From the NCBI GenBank assembly GCA_902363045.1, contig CABIYX010000005.1:4812-68811 (forward strand): 64,000 bases of DNA, in the 5' to 3' direction. The notes under the pieces were generated by a model. The model had not been told where the DNA came from and made no database searches. It saw only the letters and a list, made by a program, of their open reading frames with translations. This DNA is from Clostridiales bacterium (GTDB taxonomy: Bacteria; Bacillota; Clostridia; Oscillospirales; Oscillospiraceae). The number at the start of each line of letters is the position of its first letter. Position 1 is the stretch's first letter. This document shows positions 1 through 9,900 of this stretch, one piece after another. A program made the translations under genes and the position numbers.

Positions 1-561
1 GATGATGTGGTGGGTATCCTGTCCACCCGGGACTATCTGCTCAACAGCCGCCAGAAGCAGCCCCTCCCTCTGGAAAAGCTGCTGCGCCCCGCCTACTTCG
101 TGCCGGAGTCCGTGCGGGCCGACGTTCTGTTCCGGGATATGCAGAACCGGAAGATCCACATGGCCCTGGTGGTGGACGAGTACGGCGGCACCGGCGGCCT
201 GCTCACCCTGGAGGACCTCTTGGAGGAGCTGGTGGGCAAGATCTACGATGAATTTGACCCCCAGGAGGAGCAGGACATCATCCGGGTCAACAACAGCCAG
301 TGGCGGGTGTCCGGCTCCGCCGACCTGGAGGAGCTGGCCGAGGCCATGGGGCTGGAGCTGCCGGAGGAGGAGCTGGAGGAGCTGGACTGCGACACCGTGG
401 GCGGTCTGGTCTTCGCCCTGCTGCCCGTCATTCCGGAGGACGGCAGCCGCCCGGTGGTGGAGGCCATGGGGCTCCGGATCCGGGTGGAGGAACTGTGGGA
501 ACGCCGGGTGGAATGGGCTCTGGCTGAGAAAGCAGCGCCCGACGGCGAAGAAAACGACTGA
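1..561 (+). CDS. CBS / CorC-HlyC domain protein, 3' fragment
   Basis: The gene enters from the left edge and is open from base 1, so only the C-terminal 186 residues are seen. The fragment carries the end of a CBS domain pair, with VVDEYGGTGG and LTLEDLLEELVG typical of the second CBS motif of the hemolysin/CorC family. A C-terminal CorC_HlyC (transporter-associated) domain follows, about residues 95-175 of the fragment. Family members have an N-terminal DUF21 membrane domain, which would lie upstream. They are membrane proteins linked to Mg2+/Co2+ efflux; that role is family knowledge and not shown here. A terminator follows at once. Confidence 0.85.
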   Translation, partial: DDVVGILSTRDYLLNSRQKQPLPLEKLLRPAYFVPESVRADVLFRDMQNRKIHMALVVDEYGGTGGLLTLEDLLEELVGKIYDEFDPQEEQDIIRVNNSQWRVSGSADLEELAEAMGLELPEEELEELDCDTVGGLVFALLPVIPEDGSRPVVEAMGLRIRVEELWERRVEWALAEKAAPDGEEND

Positions 562-569
562 ATATCCGC

Positions 570-611
570 AGGGATGGGGCCGCCCGCCGCGCGGCTCCAT
601 CCCTCTTTTTC
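570..611 (+). terminator. Rho-independent terminator after CBS gene
   Basis: AGGGATGG pairs with CCATCCCT, with an inner GCCGC/GCGGC stem, and the hairpin is followed by TCTTTTT. It starts 8 bases after the stop codon. Confidence 0.75.
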
Positions 612-689
612 TCCGTGTGTCAAAGCCTTTGTCCCCCACGCGGCTGCAATAAAATGCCGTTCTGTCAGACGGCTCATTCAGGAGGTCCC

Positions 690-1466
690 ATGATCCAGGC
701 CATTTTCTTTGATGTGGACGGAACGCTGGTCAGCTTCCGCACCCATACCATCCCCGCCTCCACTCTGGAGGCCCTCCACGCCCTGCGCGCCAAGGGGATC
801 AAGCTGTTTCTCGCCACCGGAAGGCACCAGGCCATGCTCCGCTCCGTTCAGGAGCTCTTCCCCTTTGACGGCTGCGTCACCCTCAGCGGCCAGTACTGCT
901 TCGTTGGGGACCGGGTGCTCCGCAGCAGCCCCATGCCGCCGGAGGCGGTGGAGGAGCTGGTGGCCGCCGCGGAGGGGAACACCTTCTCCTCCATTTTTCT
1001 GGAGGGGGAGGACATCTATCTCAACTGCGTCAATGACCTGACCCGCCAGTTCATCCAGGATCTGTACATTCCAATGCCGCCGGTGCGTCCCGCCCGCTAC
1101 GCTTTGGGCCGGGAGATCTATCAGGCAGTCACCTTCCTCAGCCGGGAGCAGGAGCACCTGCTGCTGGACCGCGCTCCCCACCTCAAGACCACCCGCTGGC
1201 ACCCCAACTTTCTGGACGTCATCCCGCCCACCGGAGGAAAGGATCTGGGGATGGACGCCATCCTGGACCACTTCGGCATCCCGCTGGAGAACTGCATGGC
1301 CTTCGGCGACGGGGAAAACGACCTGTCCATGCTGGTCCACGCCGGCGTCGGCGTGGCCATGGGCACCGCAAGCGGCGCGGTGAAGGCCCAGGCGGACTAC
1401 GCCGCCCCCTCGGTGGATGAGGACGGGATCGTCCGGGCCCTGTCCCACTTCGGGCTGCTCCCCTGA
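690..1466 (+). CDS. HAD superfamily Cof-type phosphatase
   Basis: A 258-residue cytosolic haloacid-dehalogenase-fold hydrolase of the Cof/YidA subfamily, expected to dephosphorylate small phosphorylated metabolites. All four motifs are visible: DVDGT near residue 8 (nucleophile and acid Asp), ATGR near 41, the lysine in GGKDLG, and GDGENDLSM near 212 (Mg2+ binding). The region between motifs II and III is long enough for a C2 cap. The open frame extends further upstream, but ATG 690 is chosen because GGAGG lies 5 bases before it. The substrate cannot be read from sequence. Confidence 0.88.
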   Translation: MIQAIFFDVDGTLVSFRTHTIPASTLEALHALRAKGIKLFLATGRHQAMLRSVQELFPFDGCVTLSGQYCFVGDRVLRSSPMPPEAVEELVAAAEGNTFSSIFLEGEDIYLNCVNDLTRQFIQDLYIPMPPVRPARYALGREIYQAVTFLSREQEHLLLDRAPHLKTTRWHPNFLDVIPPTGGKDLGMDAILDHFGIPLENCMAFGDGENDLSMLVHAGVGVAMGTASGAVKAQADYAAPSVDEDGIVRALSHFGLLP

Positions 1467-1594
1467 GCCGGAGCCCCCCGGCCTTACCCGGTGAAAATTC
1501 ACAAATTGTTACTGGAATTATCCCCTTATCCGATGTACAATATAGACAGATAAGCTGTATCACAGTCTGACTGTTTGATAAGGAGGCATCGGAT

Positions 1595-3193
1595 ATGAAG
1601 CTCACATTCTTCGGCGCGGCCCACGCGGTCACCGGCAGCTGTCACTGCCTAGAGGTCAACGGCAAAAAGATCCTCATCGACTGCGGCCTTCAGCAGGGCC
1701 GGGACGAGCACGATGAAAACGCGCTGGATTTCGCCCCCAGCTACATCGACTACGTCATTGTGACCCACGCCCACATCGACCACTCCGGCCGGATCCCCCT
1801 GCTGGTGAAGGAGGGCTTTCAGGGCCAGATCTTTGCCACCCGCCTGACCTGTCAGCTCATGTCGGTCATGCTGCGGGACTCCGCCTTCATCCAGGAGAGC
1901 GACGCGGAGTGGCAGAACCAGAAGGGCAAGCGCGCCGGCCGGCCGCCGGTGGAGCCCCTGTACACCGTGGCCGACGCCGAGGCCGCCCTTCAGCAGCTCT
2001 TCCCGGCGGAGTACGGACAGATTTTGGATCTGTGCGATGGGGTGCGCATCCGCTTCCGGGATGCGGGCCACCTGCTGGGCTCCTCCATGGTGGAGATCTG
2101 GGCCACCGAGGGAGACGTCACCAAAAAGCTGGTCTTTTCCGGCGACCTGGGCAACATCGACCAGCCCATCATCCGCAACCCGGAGTTTCTGGACGAGGCC
2201 GACTATGTGGTCATGGAGTCCACCTACGGCGACCGGAACCACGAGATCCCGGAGAGCTATGTGGAGTCCCTGGCCCAGCTCATCGACGACACCTTTGCCC
2301 GGGGAGGCAACGTCATCATCCCCTCCTTTGCCGTGGGCCGCACTCAGGAGCTGCTCTACTTCCTGCGGGAGATCAAGCATCAGGGCCTGGTGAAGAGCTT
2401 CCCCTCCTTCCAGGTCTGTGTGGACAGCCCTCTGGCGGCGGAGGCCACCCGGATCTACGCCGGGGATCTGCGGGGCTATCTGGATGAGGAGGCCATTGCC
2501 GTCCTTCAGGGAGGAGAAAATCTGTTTACCTTCCCCGACCTGACCCTGGTGCAGTCCACCGACGAGTCCAAGGCGCTGAATATGGACAAGAGCTCCAAGG
2601 TCATCATCTCCGCCTCCGGGATGTGCGACGCCGGCCGGATCCGCCACCACTTGAAGCACAACCTCTGGCGGCAGGAGTCCACTGTGGTCTTTGTGGGCTA
2701 TCAGGCGGAGGGCTCCCTGGGCCGCCGCCTGCTGGAGGGGGCCAAATCTGTGAAGCTGTTCGGCGAGGAGATCGCCGTGAACGCCCGCATCGTCAACTTC
2801 CAGGGCCTGTCCTCCCACGCCGACCGGGACCACCTGCTGGCCTGGATCCAGCACTTCTCCCCCGCGCCCCAGCAGGTCTTTGTGGTCCACGGTGACAGCG
2901 AGGTCACCGACCTGTTCGCCAGGGACCTGAACGAGCTGGGCATCGCCGCCCACGCCCCCCTCTATGAGGAGGTCTACGACCTGTCCTCCAATACCACGCT
3001 GGCCCAGGGCGTGGTGCTGGAGCCCAGGAAGGTATCCGGCGGCGCGGCGGCAGGCTCCCCCGCCTTCGTCCGGCTCCAGGATGTGTCCCGCCAGCTGGAG
3101 GCACTCATCAGCCGCAGCCGGGGCCGCCCCAACAAGGATCTGGCCCGTCTGGCCGATCAGCTCCGCCAAGTCATGGAGAGCTGGGAAACCTGA
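1595..3193 (+). CDS. MBL-fold / beta-CASP metallo-hydrolase
   Basis: A 532-residue cytosolic protein of the metallo-beta-lactamase / beta-CASP / RMMBL type, the fold of CPSF73-like RNA nucleases. The zinc motif THAHIDHSG is at residues 57-65. ESTYGDR (about 208-214), SGMCDAGR, GYQAEGSLGRR and SSHADRDHL follow in the order expected for beta-CASP and RMMBL domains. A tail of about 80 residues ends in a basic segment (SRSRGRPNKD) and may be linker or nucleic-acid contact. AGGAGG 8 bases before ATG 1595 fixes the start. The family includes RNA exo/endonucleases; the true substrate is unknown. It stands between a HAD phosphatase and a DUF975 protein, which gives no functional clue. Confidence 0.85.
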   Translation: MKLTFFGAAHAVTGSCHCLEVNGKKILIDCGLQQGRDEHDENALDFAPSYIDYVIVTHAHIDHSGRIPLLVKEGFQGQIFATRLTCQLMSVMLRDSAFIQESDAEWQNQKGKRAGRPPVEPLYTVADAEAALQQLFPAEYGQILDLCDGVRIRFRDAGHLLGSSMVEIWATEGDVTKKLVFSGDLGNIDQPIIRNPEFLDEADYVVMESTYGDRNHEIPESYVESLAQLIDDTFARGGNVIIPSFAVGRTQELLYFLREIKHQGLVKSFPSFQVCVDSPLAAEATRIYAGDLRGYLDEEAIAVLQGGENLFTFPDLTLVQSTDESKALNMDKSSKVIISASGMCDAGRIRHHLKHNLWRQESTVVFVGYQAEGSLGRRLLEGAKSVKLFGEEIAVNARIVNFQGLSSHADRDHLLAWIQHFSPAPQQVFVVHGDSEVTDLFARDLNELGIAAHAPLYEEVYDLSSNTTLAQGVVLEPRKVSGGAAAGSPAFVRLQDVSRQLEALISRSRGRPNKDLARLADQLRQVMESWET

Positions 3194-3235
3194 TCCCGCG
3201 CTCCGCCATCAACATACCACAGGGAGGATCTCACA

Positions 3236-4159
3236 ATGCCTATGGAAGTCAACCGCCGGGAATTGAAGGCCCGCGCCCGGGAGCGGATCCGCGCGTCCCA
3301 CCCCGCTTTCTGGAAAGTCACGCTGGTCTATCTCCTGCTGACCTCCGGCGTAGCCGCCGTGGCCGATCTGGCGGGGGCGGCCCGCATCGGGCTCCCCCCG
3401 GTCCACCTGGATACCTTCGCCCTCTTTCTCGCCCTGTTGGTCACCCTGTATACCATGGTGATGGGTCTGGGCTATCAGTGGTGGGCCCTCCGGACCTACC
3501 GCCAGCAGTCCGCCGGGTACAGCACCCTCATCGACGGCTTCTCCATGGCCGGCCGGGTGATCCTGATGAATGTCATCATCTTTTTCTCCACTATGGGCTG
3601 GGCGATGGTCTTTGCCCTCCCCTTCTCCCTGGTGCTGCTCCTGCTCTCCGGCCTGGTGTCCTCCGGCGGTGGAATGCTGTTCCTCTACCTGCTGGCCATG
3701 GGCGGCACCTCTCTTTACTCTATGTGGGTCGGCTACCGCTATGCCATGGCCCCCTATCTGCTCATCGATCACCCGGAACAGGGGGCCTCTGCCGCGGTCC
3801 GGGAGAGTGTGGCCATGATGAAAGGCTGGAAGTGGGAGTTCTGCAAGCTGGACCTGTCCTTCCTGGGCTGGCACCTGATCAACGCCCTGCTGTCCCTGGC
3901 CGTCACTCTGGTCTTCGCCCTTCCCATGCTCCCCGCCCTGCTGGAGTCCGGCGCCGACCTGGCCCGGATCCTCATGGACCCAAGCCTCGCCCTCCCCTGG
4001 ACGGCAGTTCTCCTGTCCAGTCTGATCCAGCTGCCCCTGTCCCTGTGGCTGAAGCCCTATCAGACCGTGACCTTTGCCGGCTTCTATCAGGCCCGGGTCA
4101 CGCAGTCCACCCAGCCCCCACCGGTGTGGGAGGCCGACGATCCCTACGGCATCTCCTGA
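3236..4159 (+). CDS. DUF975 family integral membrane protein
   Basis: A 307-residue multi-spanning membrane protein. The basic N-terminus (VNRRELKARARERIR) is the usual opening of DUF975 proteins, and four to six hydrophobic segments follow (for example residues 23-45, 62-84, 105-140 and 210-240). The cytoplasmic-looking YRYAMAPYLLIDHP and AVRESVAMMKGWK stretch is also typical of the family. AGGGAGG lies 8 bases before ATG 3236. DUF975 proteins have no established function. The gene begins 42 bases after the metallo-hydrolase, so co-transcription is possible, and it ends at a strong bidirectional terminator. Confidence 0.8.
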   Translation: MPMEVNRRELKARARERIRASHPAFWKVTLVYLLLTSGVAAVADLAGAARIGLPPVHLDTFALFLALLVTLYTMVMGLGYQWWALRTYRQQSAGYSTLIDGFSMAGRVILMNVIIFFSTMGWAMVFALPFSLVLLLLSGLVSSGGGMLFLYLLAMGGTSLYSMWVGYRYAMAPYLLIDHPEQGASAAVRESVAMMKGWKWEFCKLDLSFLGWHLINALLSLAVTLVFALPMLPALLESGADLARILMDPSLALPWTAVLLSSLIQLPLSLWLKPYQTVTFAGFYQARVTQSTQPPPVWEADDPYGIS

Positions 4160-4169
4160 ACATCTGGTC

Positions 4170-4208
4170 AAAAAATGCCCGCGGCTGACAGAGCCGCGGG
4201 CATTTTTT
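4170..4208. terminator. Bidirectional terminator between convergent genes
   Basis: A near-perfect hairpin has ATGCCCGCGGCT pairing with AGCCGCGGGCAT around a 5-base loop, flanked by an A-run on the left and a T-run on the right. It can end transcription from both the DUF975 gene and the convergent reductase gene. Confidence 0.9.
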
Positions 4209-4214
4209 GACGCG

Positions 4215-5273
4215 TTAGAGGGCGAAAGTTTCCTCCATTCCCTGGACAAAGCGGTCCAGCCGCAACTCGATCCCCGGTGCGGCCAGGGCCTCGCCGGGGG
4301 CGTTGGCCGTCTCCATCATGGCAAAGCGCGGGGGCAGATAGAAGGATTTATTCATATTCAGAGAGGAAATCAGCTGCCGGGCCACAGTGTCACTGCCGGA
4401 GTAGCCCGACACCACCAGGGCAAACACCGCCTTCTCATAAAACCGCGTCTGGCGGAACAGGGCGGTGAGCCGGTTGATAAAGGCGCTGAGGTTGGCGGAG
4501 AGGGCGTCGTTGTAGTTGGGGCACATGAGGATCAGCCCATCCGCCTGCCGGACGGCGGGATAGACCGCCTCCTGCATCACGCCGCCGTAAAAGCAGCCGC
4601 CCCGCTCGCCGAAGTGGAGGCACATGGTATAGGGACAGCCGGAGCAGTCGGACAGAGTACCGTTGCGCAGACCGATCTCCTCCACCTCCCATCGGGGGGA
4701 GAGGCGTGCCCGCACCTGGGCCCAGAGGGCCATGGTGTTGGAGGTGTGGTGGCTGGAGGCGTGGAGGGCCAGCAGCCGGGGCCGCTCCCGCCCCGGGAAG
4801 GCAAAGGACAACAGGCGTTCCGTCAGCTCACGGACCGCCTCCTGATAGGCCCCCATCAGATCTGTGGAGAGGTTTTTGGCCTGGATGCGGAAATTGAACA
4901 GGGAGCCGGTAGCCTCCACCAGGGGGCGGCCCACCAGGGCACACCCCGCGCCGTTCATGGCCAGGGCAAGCTCGGCGGCGGTGGACTTGGTGTACAGCTC
5001 CCCGGGGCCGTCCACGATGAGGCCGCCGGTACACCCCTCCAGCAGTCCGGACTCCAGACGCAGCCGGGCCAGCATCCGCTGGTACTCCAAATTCTGCCCC
5101 GCTCCGTCCAGGGCCAGGGCAAACAGGACCCGCTCCCCCGGCCTCGGGGCCAGCTCCTCCGCCCGTCGGACCACACGGACCTCCCGGCGGGCCAGCGCGC
5201 GGCTCAGCACCCCGTCCAGGCGGCTCTGCCGCTCCCGGTCCTCCAGGGGCGGTACGCATACGTTCAACACCAT
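4215..5273 (-). CDS. NADPH-dependent FMN reductase-like flavodoxin-fold protein
   Basis: A 352-residue protein. The C-terminal half, from about residue 163, matches the NADPH-dependent FMN reductase / iron-sulfur flavoprotein type. RLLALHASSHHTSNT is the flavin phosphate loop region, CSGCPYTMC is a cysteine-rich segment that could bind an Fe-S cluster or a metal, and LILMCPNYNDALSANLSAFINR is the conserved flavodoxin-fold segment. The N-terminal 160 residues do not match a family I recognise; they carry GLIVDGPGELYTKSTAAELALAMN, suggestive of a second, possibly degenerate, flavodoxin-like unit. It is the last gene of a minus-strand run of four. The electron partner is unknown. Confidence 0.75.
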   Translation of the reverse strand: MVLNVCVPPLEDRERQSRLDGVLSRALARREVRVVRRAEELAPRPGERVLFALALDGAGQNLEYQRMLARLRLESGLLEGCTGGLIVDGPGELYTKSTAAELALAMNGAGCALVGRPLVEATGSLFNFRIQAKNLSTDLMGAYQEAVRELTERLLSFAFPGRERPRLLALHASSHHTSNTMALWAQVRARLSPRWEVEEIGLRNGTLSDCSGCPYTMCLHFGERGGCFYGGVMQEAVYPAVRQADGLILMCPNYNDALSANLSAFINRLTALFRQTRFYEKAVFALVVSGYSGSDTVARQLISSLNMNKSFYLPPRFAMMETANAPGEALAAPGIELRLDRFVQGMEETFAL

Positions 5274-5290
5274 GGGATCACCTTCCTTAT

Positions 5291-5325
5291 GAATTAGGAA
5301 TGAGGAGTTAGGAATTAGGAATTGT
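5291..5325. repeat. Short tandem AT-rich repeat (TTAGGAAT units)
   Basis: Imperfect direct repeats of GAATTAGGAAT occur three times in 35 bases inside otherwise GC-rich DNA. The repeat supplies the stop codon (TAA) of the small membrane protein gene. It may reflect slippage or a small interspersed repeat. Confidence 0.6.
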
Positions 5326-5563
5326 CCCGATCACACCGCTGGTTCCGGAATTTCACACAGAGCCAGGCCACCAGCTCCACTGCGGCCCAGGCCGCCAGGG
5401 CGGCCAGAAGGGCAGAGATCCAGACCACCATTGGCTCAGAGGCCGCCCCCGACATTGTAAAGCCGGGCTCCGGACCGTAGGGACGGAACCCCCGCCACAG
5501 CTGGAGCAGGAAGGCCAGGGCTGGGACCGCAAAGCGCAGTATCTTCCTCAGAGTTCGTTTCAT
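5315..5563 (-). CDS. Small membrane protein of unknown function
   Basis: An 82-residue protein with a basic N-terminus (MKRTLRKILR), a first hydrophobic helix at about residues 9-23 and a second (VVWISALLAALAAWAAVELVAWLCV) near residues 46-70, ending in a charged tail. The ATG at 5563 has AGGAGG 8 bases upstream; an in-frame ATG at 5584 lies before that site and is not preferred. It sits 42 bases downstream of the LDH-like gene on the same strand, so it is probably co-transcribed. I recognise no family. Confidence 0.55.
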   Translation of the reverse strand: MKRTLRKILRFAVPALAFLLQLWRGFRPYGPEPGFTMSGAASEPMVVWISALLAALAAWAAVELVAWLCVKFRNQRCDRDNS

Positions 5564-5605
5564 CGGATGCTCCTCCTGTTCCATTGGATCGTTCGGGCGG
5601 TGCTG

Positions 5606-6844
5606 TTACAGGATCTCCTTCAAATGCTCCGCCGCGTCCCGGATGTGCGCGAAAAGGGAATCCGGGATGTGGGGCAGCAACTCCGTCTCGATCCCGGCGG
5701 GGGTATAGCGGTTCTTCACCCCCATATACACGCCGTCCAGGAACACGGAGCCGCAGTGCCACTCCCCCCGGAGGGTGAGCAGCAGGGACAGGGCCCCGGA
5801 GGACAGGGCGGGGGCCACATAGGGCTTGAAGCCGATCTCCCGCATCTTCAGGTTGGCGGTAACGGTGAGGCGGGTCAGCTCCCGGGACAGCGCCTCGTCA
5901 TAATGTTCAATAGAATTGGCGATGGTCAGGCCGGTGCCGTGGGGACCGAAGGAGCGGCCCTCGGTGAGGAAGGAGGCAAACCGGCTGTCCCTCTTGGCAA
6001 AGTAGGCCGCCCGGGCGTTCATCACCCCCAGGCCGAAGCCCTGGACCTGCTCGGGCCGCAGCCCCTTCCCATCCCATACGCCGTTTTCATCCCGGTTGCT
6101 CTCCAGATAGGCGGTCTTGGCCAGGGGGTCCACCGGGTCGGACACGGCGCACCACAGCCCCCGGAACCCCTGCTCTCTGGCCATGCGGGCGTACTGTTTG
6201 ACGATCCTGGCGTTGTTCTCAAACTGATACATCCGCACGTCCTTCACCTGGGAGCCCACCGGCGGAATCCCCCGGGAGGCCACGAACACGAACACATCGC
6301 AGTCAAACAGCTCATCCGGGCGGACCACATAAACCTCCGGGAAGGCGTCGTACGCCCAAGGCAGGCTGATCTGCCCCATCTCGAACTCCCACCGGGCGGT
6401 GATCTGGTCGCTGAGGTCGCAGATCCCGATGGAGTCAATCACATCCCCGCCCAGCAGCTTCAGCCCGGTGAGGAGGGTGGAGCCCACGTCCCCGATGGCC
6501 AGGATGTTGACCCGCTTCTTCCCCCCGCTGGGGCCCTGGGACAGGACGGCCACCCAGCTGGGGCGGCCGATGTTCACCGCGGTGAGCCGCCCCTCCGTCA
6601 AGGCGGCGGACAGGGGCGCGTCCATAGGGAAGTCCGGCAGGCGGGAGGCGTCCAGCACCTCCAGCCCGTGGAGGGCCTTCAGCTGGCCCGGGTGAGTGAC
6701 CTTGAAGGAGCCCCGGCCCAGCACCGGGTCCCCCTCCACCAGATAGAATACCGGCGCGCCGGGGGCGGGCTCAGCCTTGGAATAGGGCAGATCCCCCCGG
6801 TCCGAGGCCAGGATCTTCCCATCCTTTTCGTAATAATAAAACAT
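5606..6844 (-). CDS. Lactate/malate dehydrogenase-like Rossmann protein
   Basis: A 412-residue protein with an N-terminal region of about 110 residues of unknown type. An NAD-binding Rossmann segment follows (VNILAIGDVGSTLLTGLKL, residues 112-130, then an acidic strand end at ICDLSD). VFVFVASRGIPP and GLWCAVSDPVDPLAK match strand positions of LDH/MDH folds, and GPHGTG near residue 296 aligns with the catalytic-histidine GxHG motif. It is longer than ordinary LDH (about 310 residues) and no substrate can be assigned. The start is ATG 6844 because GAGGTG lies 7 bases before it; the in-frame ATG at 6865 precedes that site. It lies 58 bases after the large multidomain gene. Confidence 0.65.
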   Translation of the reverse strand: MFYYYEKDGKILASDRGDLPYSKAEPAPGAPVFYLVEGDPVLGRGSFKVTHPGQLKALHGLEVLDASRLPDFPMDAPLSAALTEGRLTAVNIGRPSWVAVLSQGPSGGKKRVNILAIGDVGSTLLTGLKLLGGDVIDSIGICDLSDQITARWEFEMGQISLPWAYDAFPEVYVVRPDELFDCDVFVFVASRGIPPVGSQVKDVRMYQFENNARIVKQYARMAREQGFRGLWCAVSDPVDPLAKTAYLESNRDENGVWDGKGLRPEQVQGFGLGVMNARAAYFAKRDSRFASFLTEGRSFGPHGTGLTIANSIEHYDEALSRELTRLTVTANLKMREIGFKPYVAPALSSGALSLLLTLRGEWHCGSVFLDGVYMGVKNRYTPAGIETELLPHIPDSLFAHIRDAAEHLKEIL

Positions 6845-6902
6845 AATATAACACCTCATTATCATTTCCCGATCAAATTTCTTCGGACAGATCCATAGAA
6901 GC

Positions 6903-9900
6903 TCAGGCGTGGGTCCGCATCAGCTGCTCCAAGTCGTTCTCCAGATAGACCGAAGCCGCCAGGTTGGGGTCGTAGTCCAGGCAGGTACCCTTGTCCGGGC
7001 ACAGGGGGAGAATGATGGCCTCCGGCAGGCGGCTGAGGGTCAGATTCCGCCCGTACAGGGCCCGGTACTCCTGCTCCAGCACGGAGATCACGTCCCGGGC
7101 GGACTCCAGGCAGACCCGGGACAGCTGGAACACCGCCTCCTCGCTGCACTCCCCCCGGAAGGAGGGGGAGGCATAGGGCAGGATATGGTTGATGCCGGGC
7201 AGCAGGCCGGGCACCGGAGACGCGGCCCGGCGGATGGTGTTGCCCCCGATAAAGGGGTACAGGGTGGACTCCACGAACCACTCCCGCAGGCGGGGCAGAT
7301 AGTACACGCTGTCCACCGGCCGGCCCTGGGCGTCCATCAGATCCCTTCCGTGGCCGGAGAGCAGCCCCACCAGCACGACGCGGATGTCCACCCCCTCCTG
7401 ACGGAGGATGGGGTCCAGCGCCTGGATGCGGAAGCCGGGGTGCATCAGATCGTCCACCAGGATCACCGGCCGGTCGAAGGATTTGATCGTCCTGATCTGG
7501 CTTTGGATGGGGGGGTAGTGGGGGAAGGGCTCCATGGAGCTCTGGGACAGGTCCGGGGTATAGACCCGGTCGGTGTGGATGGTCTTGGTCACCGTGTTGG
7601 GGACGATCTTTCCCCGGAGCATCTTCCCGTACGGGACACACATATTCCGTCCCAGCTTCCGGGGCTCCGTGGGGACGGAGGGGACCTCGTTATAGGCGGT
7701 GATCATCTCCAGCAGCCGCTGGTGGATGACGCCGGCGGACAGGGTGAGCACCAGGAACCGGGGATAGAGCTGGGTCAGCGCCGTCTGGAGCCGCCGGTGG
7801 CCCCGCTGGATGGCCGCCAGCACCCTATGATTCTGGCACAGTGGCTCCTGGATGGTGGTCTCCAGATTCTGGATCAGCACCGTGGGGGCGCTCATGTCCA
7901 CCTCCCAGAGGGAGGGGTCCCCCTCCCTGCACAGAAAGCCCTGGCGGGTCAGCAGATCCTCCAGATCAGGCTCCGGCGGCGCGCCGTAGGGCCGGTACAG
8001 GCCGTAGATGCAGTCGTCGCTGAGGGCCCGGGCCAGCACCTCCGTCATCAGCAGCTGAAGGCAGTCCCGCAGGGGATCGCTGGCATCCGCCGCCGCGGAG
8101 GTGATGAGCAGGGTGGTCCCCGCGGAGCGCAGGCGGATCCGGTCGGCCAGGCCGGTGTCCCGCAGGGCGCTGAACAGCTGGGTGGCCGACAGATAGCGGT
8201 AGCTCACATAGCCCAGCGGCTCTTCTCCCCCGCTCCCCCGCAGAAGCAGGAGGCGGTCCTTCCCGTGGAGGATGCCGGAGCGGACGGCCTCCCGGTCCGG
8301 CCGGCCGGCGGTCAGCTCATCCACCAGCTGCTCCTCCGGCTCGTCCACCCACTGGAAGGAGAGGGTCCCCGCGTCCAGCAGCGGCTTGTTCTGGCTGTCC
8401 CGGAGGTACAGCCCGTTTTGATAGATGAAGTCCTGGATCACCGGGTCAATGAGGTTGGAGATGTCCCGGTTCAGGTCCACATTCTCCCGGATGCGGGTGG
8501 AGCTGATGTCCTCCAGGTGGGGGGGCAGCTGAAGCTGGAGCACCCGGCCGGTGATCCCCAGCCGCTCCTTGGGCGGCAGAGGGGGCTCTCCCGCCCGGCG
8601 GAAGATGATGTGGTCCATAGAGTGGATGGACCAGGGCCGCGGCTCCGCCTGGTAGGAGGAGGCATGGGCCACCACATCGCTCCCCACCACCAGATAGACC
8701 TCCTGGTGGGGAAAGAGCTCCCGCAGGCGCTTTAAGTCAGAGGGATTGGCGATATTCACAGGAATATCATCGGGGAACAGGTGGACATGGAAGTCCCCCG
8801 CCACCGACAGGCTGACGATCTGCCGGCGGATCAGGTGGGGCTGGGCCTTCTTGGACCAGGAGAACTCATCCACCGCCAAATAGACCTCGAAGCCCAGGTC
8901 CCGGATGGCGTGGACGATCCCCTTGTGGGACAGGGTGAAGGGGTCGAAGGTGCCGGGGAAGAAGGCCACCCGCCTGGGGCAGGTGAAGGCGAAGGGGCCG
9001 TGGTCCATCCGCCACAGGGCAATGAAGCGGTTGATGTGGGCCAGGGCGGCCGCCCGGTAGAAGAAGGTGAGCCCATCGTCCTGCACCGGGGCCTCGTGGA
9101 TCAGGAAGAGGAGCTTGCGGTAGCTCAGGGCAAACAGCCGGTCCTTCTCCTCCATGGGGAGCACGGGGCTCTCATACAGCAGCTTGCCCGTCACCAGCAG
9201 GGCCTCCTGCCGCACCGCGGGCCGGTAGTGGGCCAGCCCCTGGAGCAGCAGGCCCAGCAGCTCCTGGCGGCGGCTCTCAAAGGCGGCGCTGGACTGGGAG
9301 AAGCGCTCCCGGTAGGCGGGGTAGTGCTGGAGCAGCACCCCCACGGTGTTCAGCGCGCCGGACACCGCCGAATCGTTTGGAGAGCCCAGCAGGTTTTTCA
9401 GCCACAGGACCTGCTCGTCCAGCTCGCTGGGATAGAGGTACAGGGCGGCCTGGCCCAAATACTGGGGGATATATTTGGAGATGGAGTACTGGCCCATCTC
9501 CAGTCCCTTGCCCAGCTCCACCACCACCTCGTTGCGCTGTTCCCGGCGGAGCAGGGGCAGGATGCGCACCAGCGCGCCGCCGGCGTCGTGCCGGACCACC
9601 ACCCGCTCCGACACCTTGATGAGGTTGGAGAAGTGGGTGCAGATGTGGAGGATATGCTCCACCAGGCCGTGCTCCACCTGGTCCCGGAGCAGCTCCACGC
9701 CCACTGACTTCACCATCCAGGGGGTCGCGGTCTTGAGGTTGTCCAAAAACACCTCGCTGGTGATGTCCTGATCGTACAGGATGTGCCGGTAGCGGCTCAC
9801 ATCCTCCCCCGCCCTGGACAGGATCCGGTACTGGAGGAAGGTGACCGGCAGGCTGCCGGAGGGAACGGACCGGGCCAGCTCCACGATGCGCCGCAGATGG

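Noticed and set aside
1506..1541. Promoter for the metallo-hydrolase gene from TTGTTA and TACAAT
   Set aside because: The spacing is 24 bases; no correctly spaced -35 was found, so it is not listed.
1649..3169. 506-codon antisense frame over the metallo-hydrolase gene
   Set aside because: Shadow of a GC-rich gene; no motifs and no start signal. The same applies to other long antisense frames (for example 6909-8735, 9783-11750, 17596-19716 and 42174-44510).
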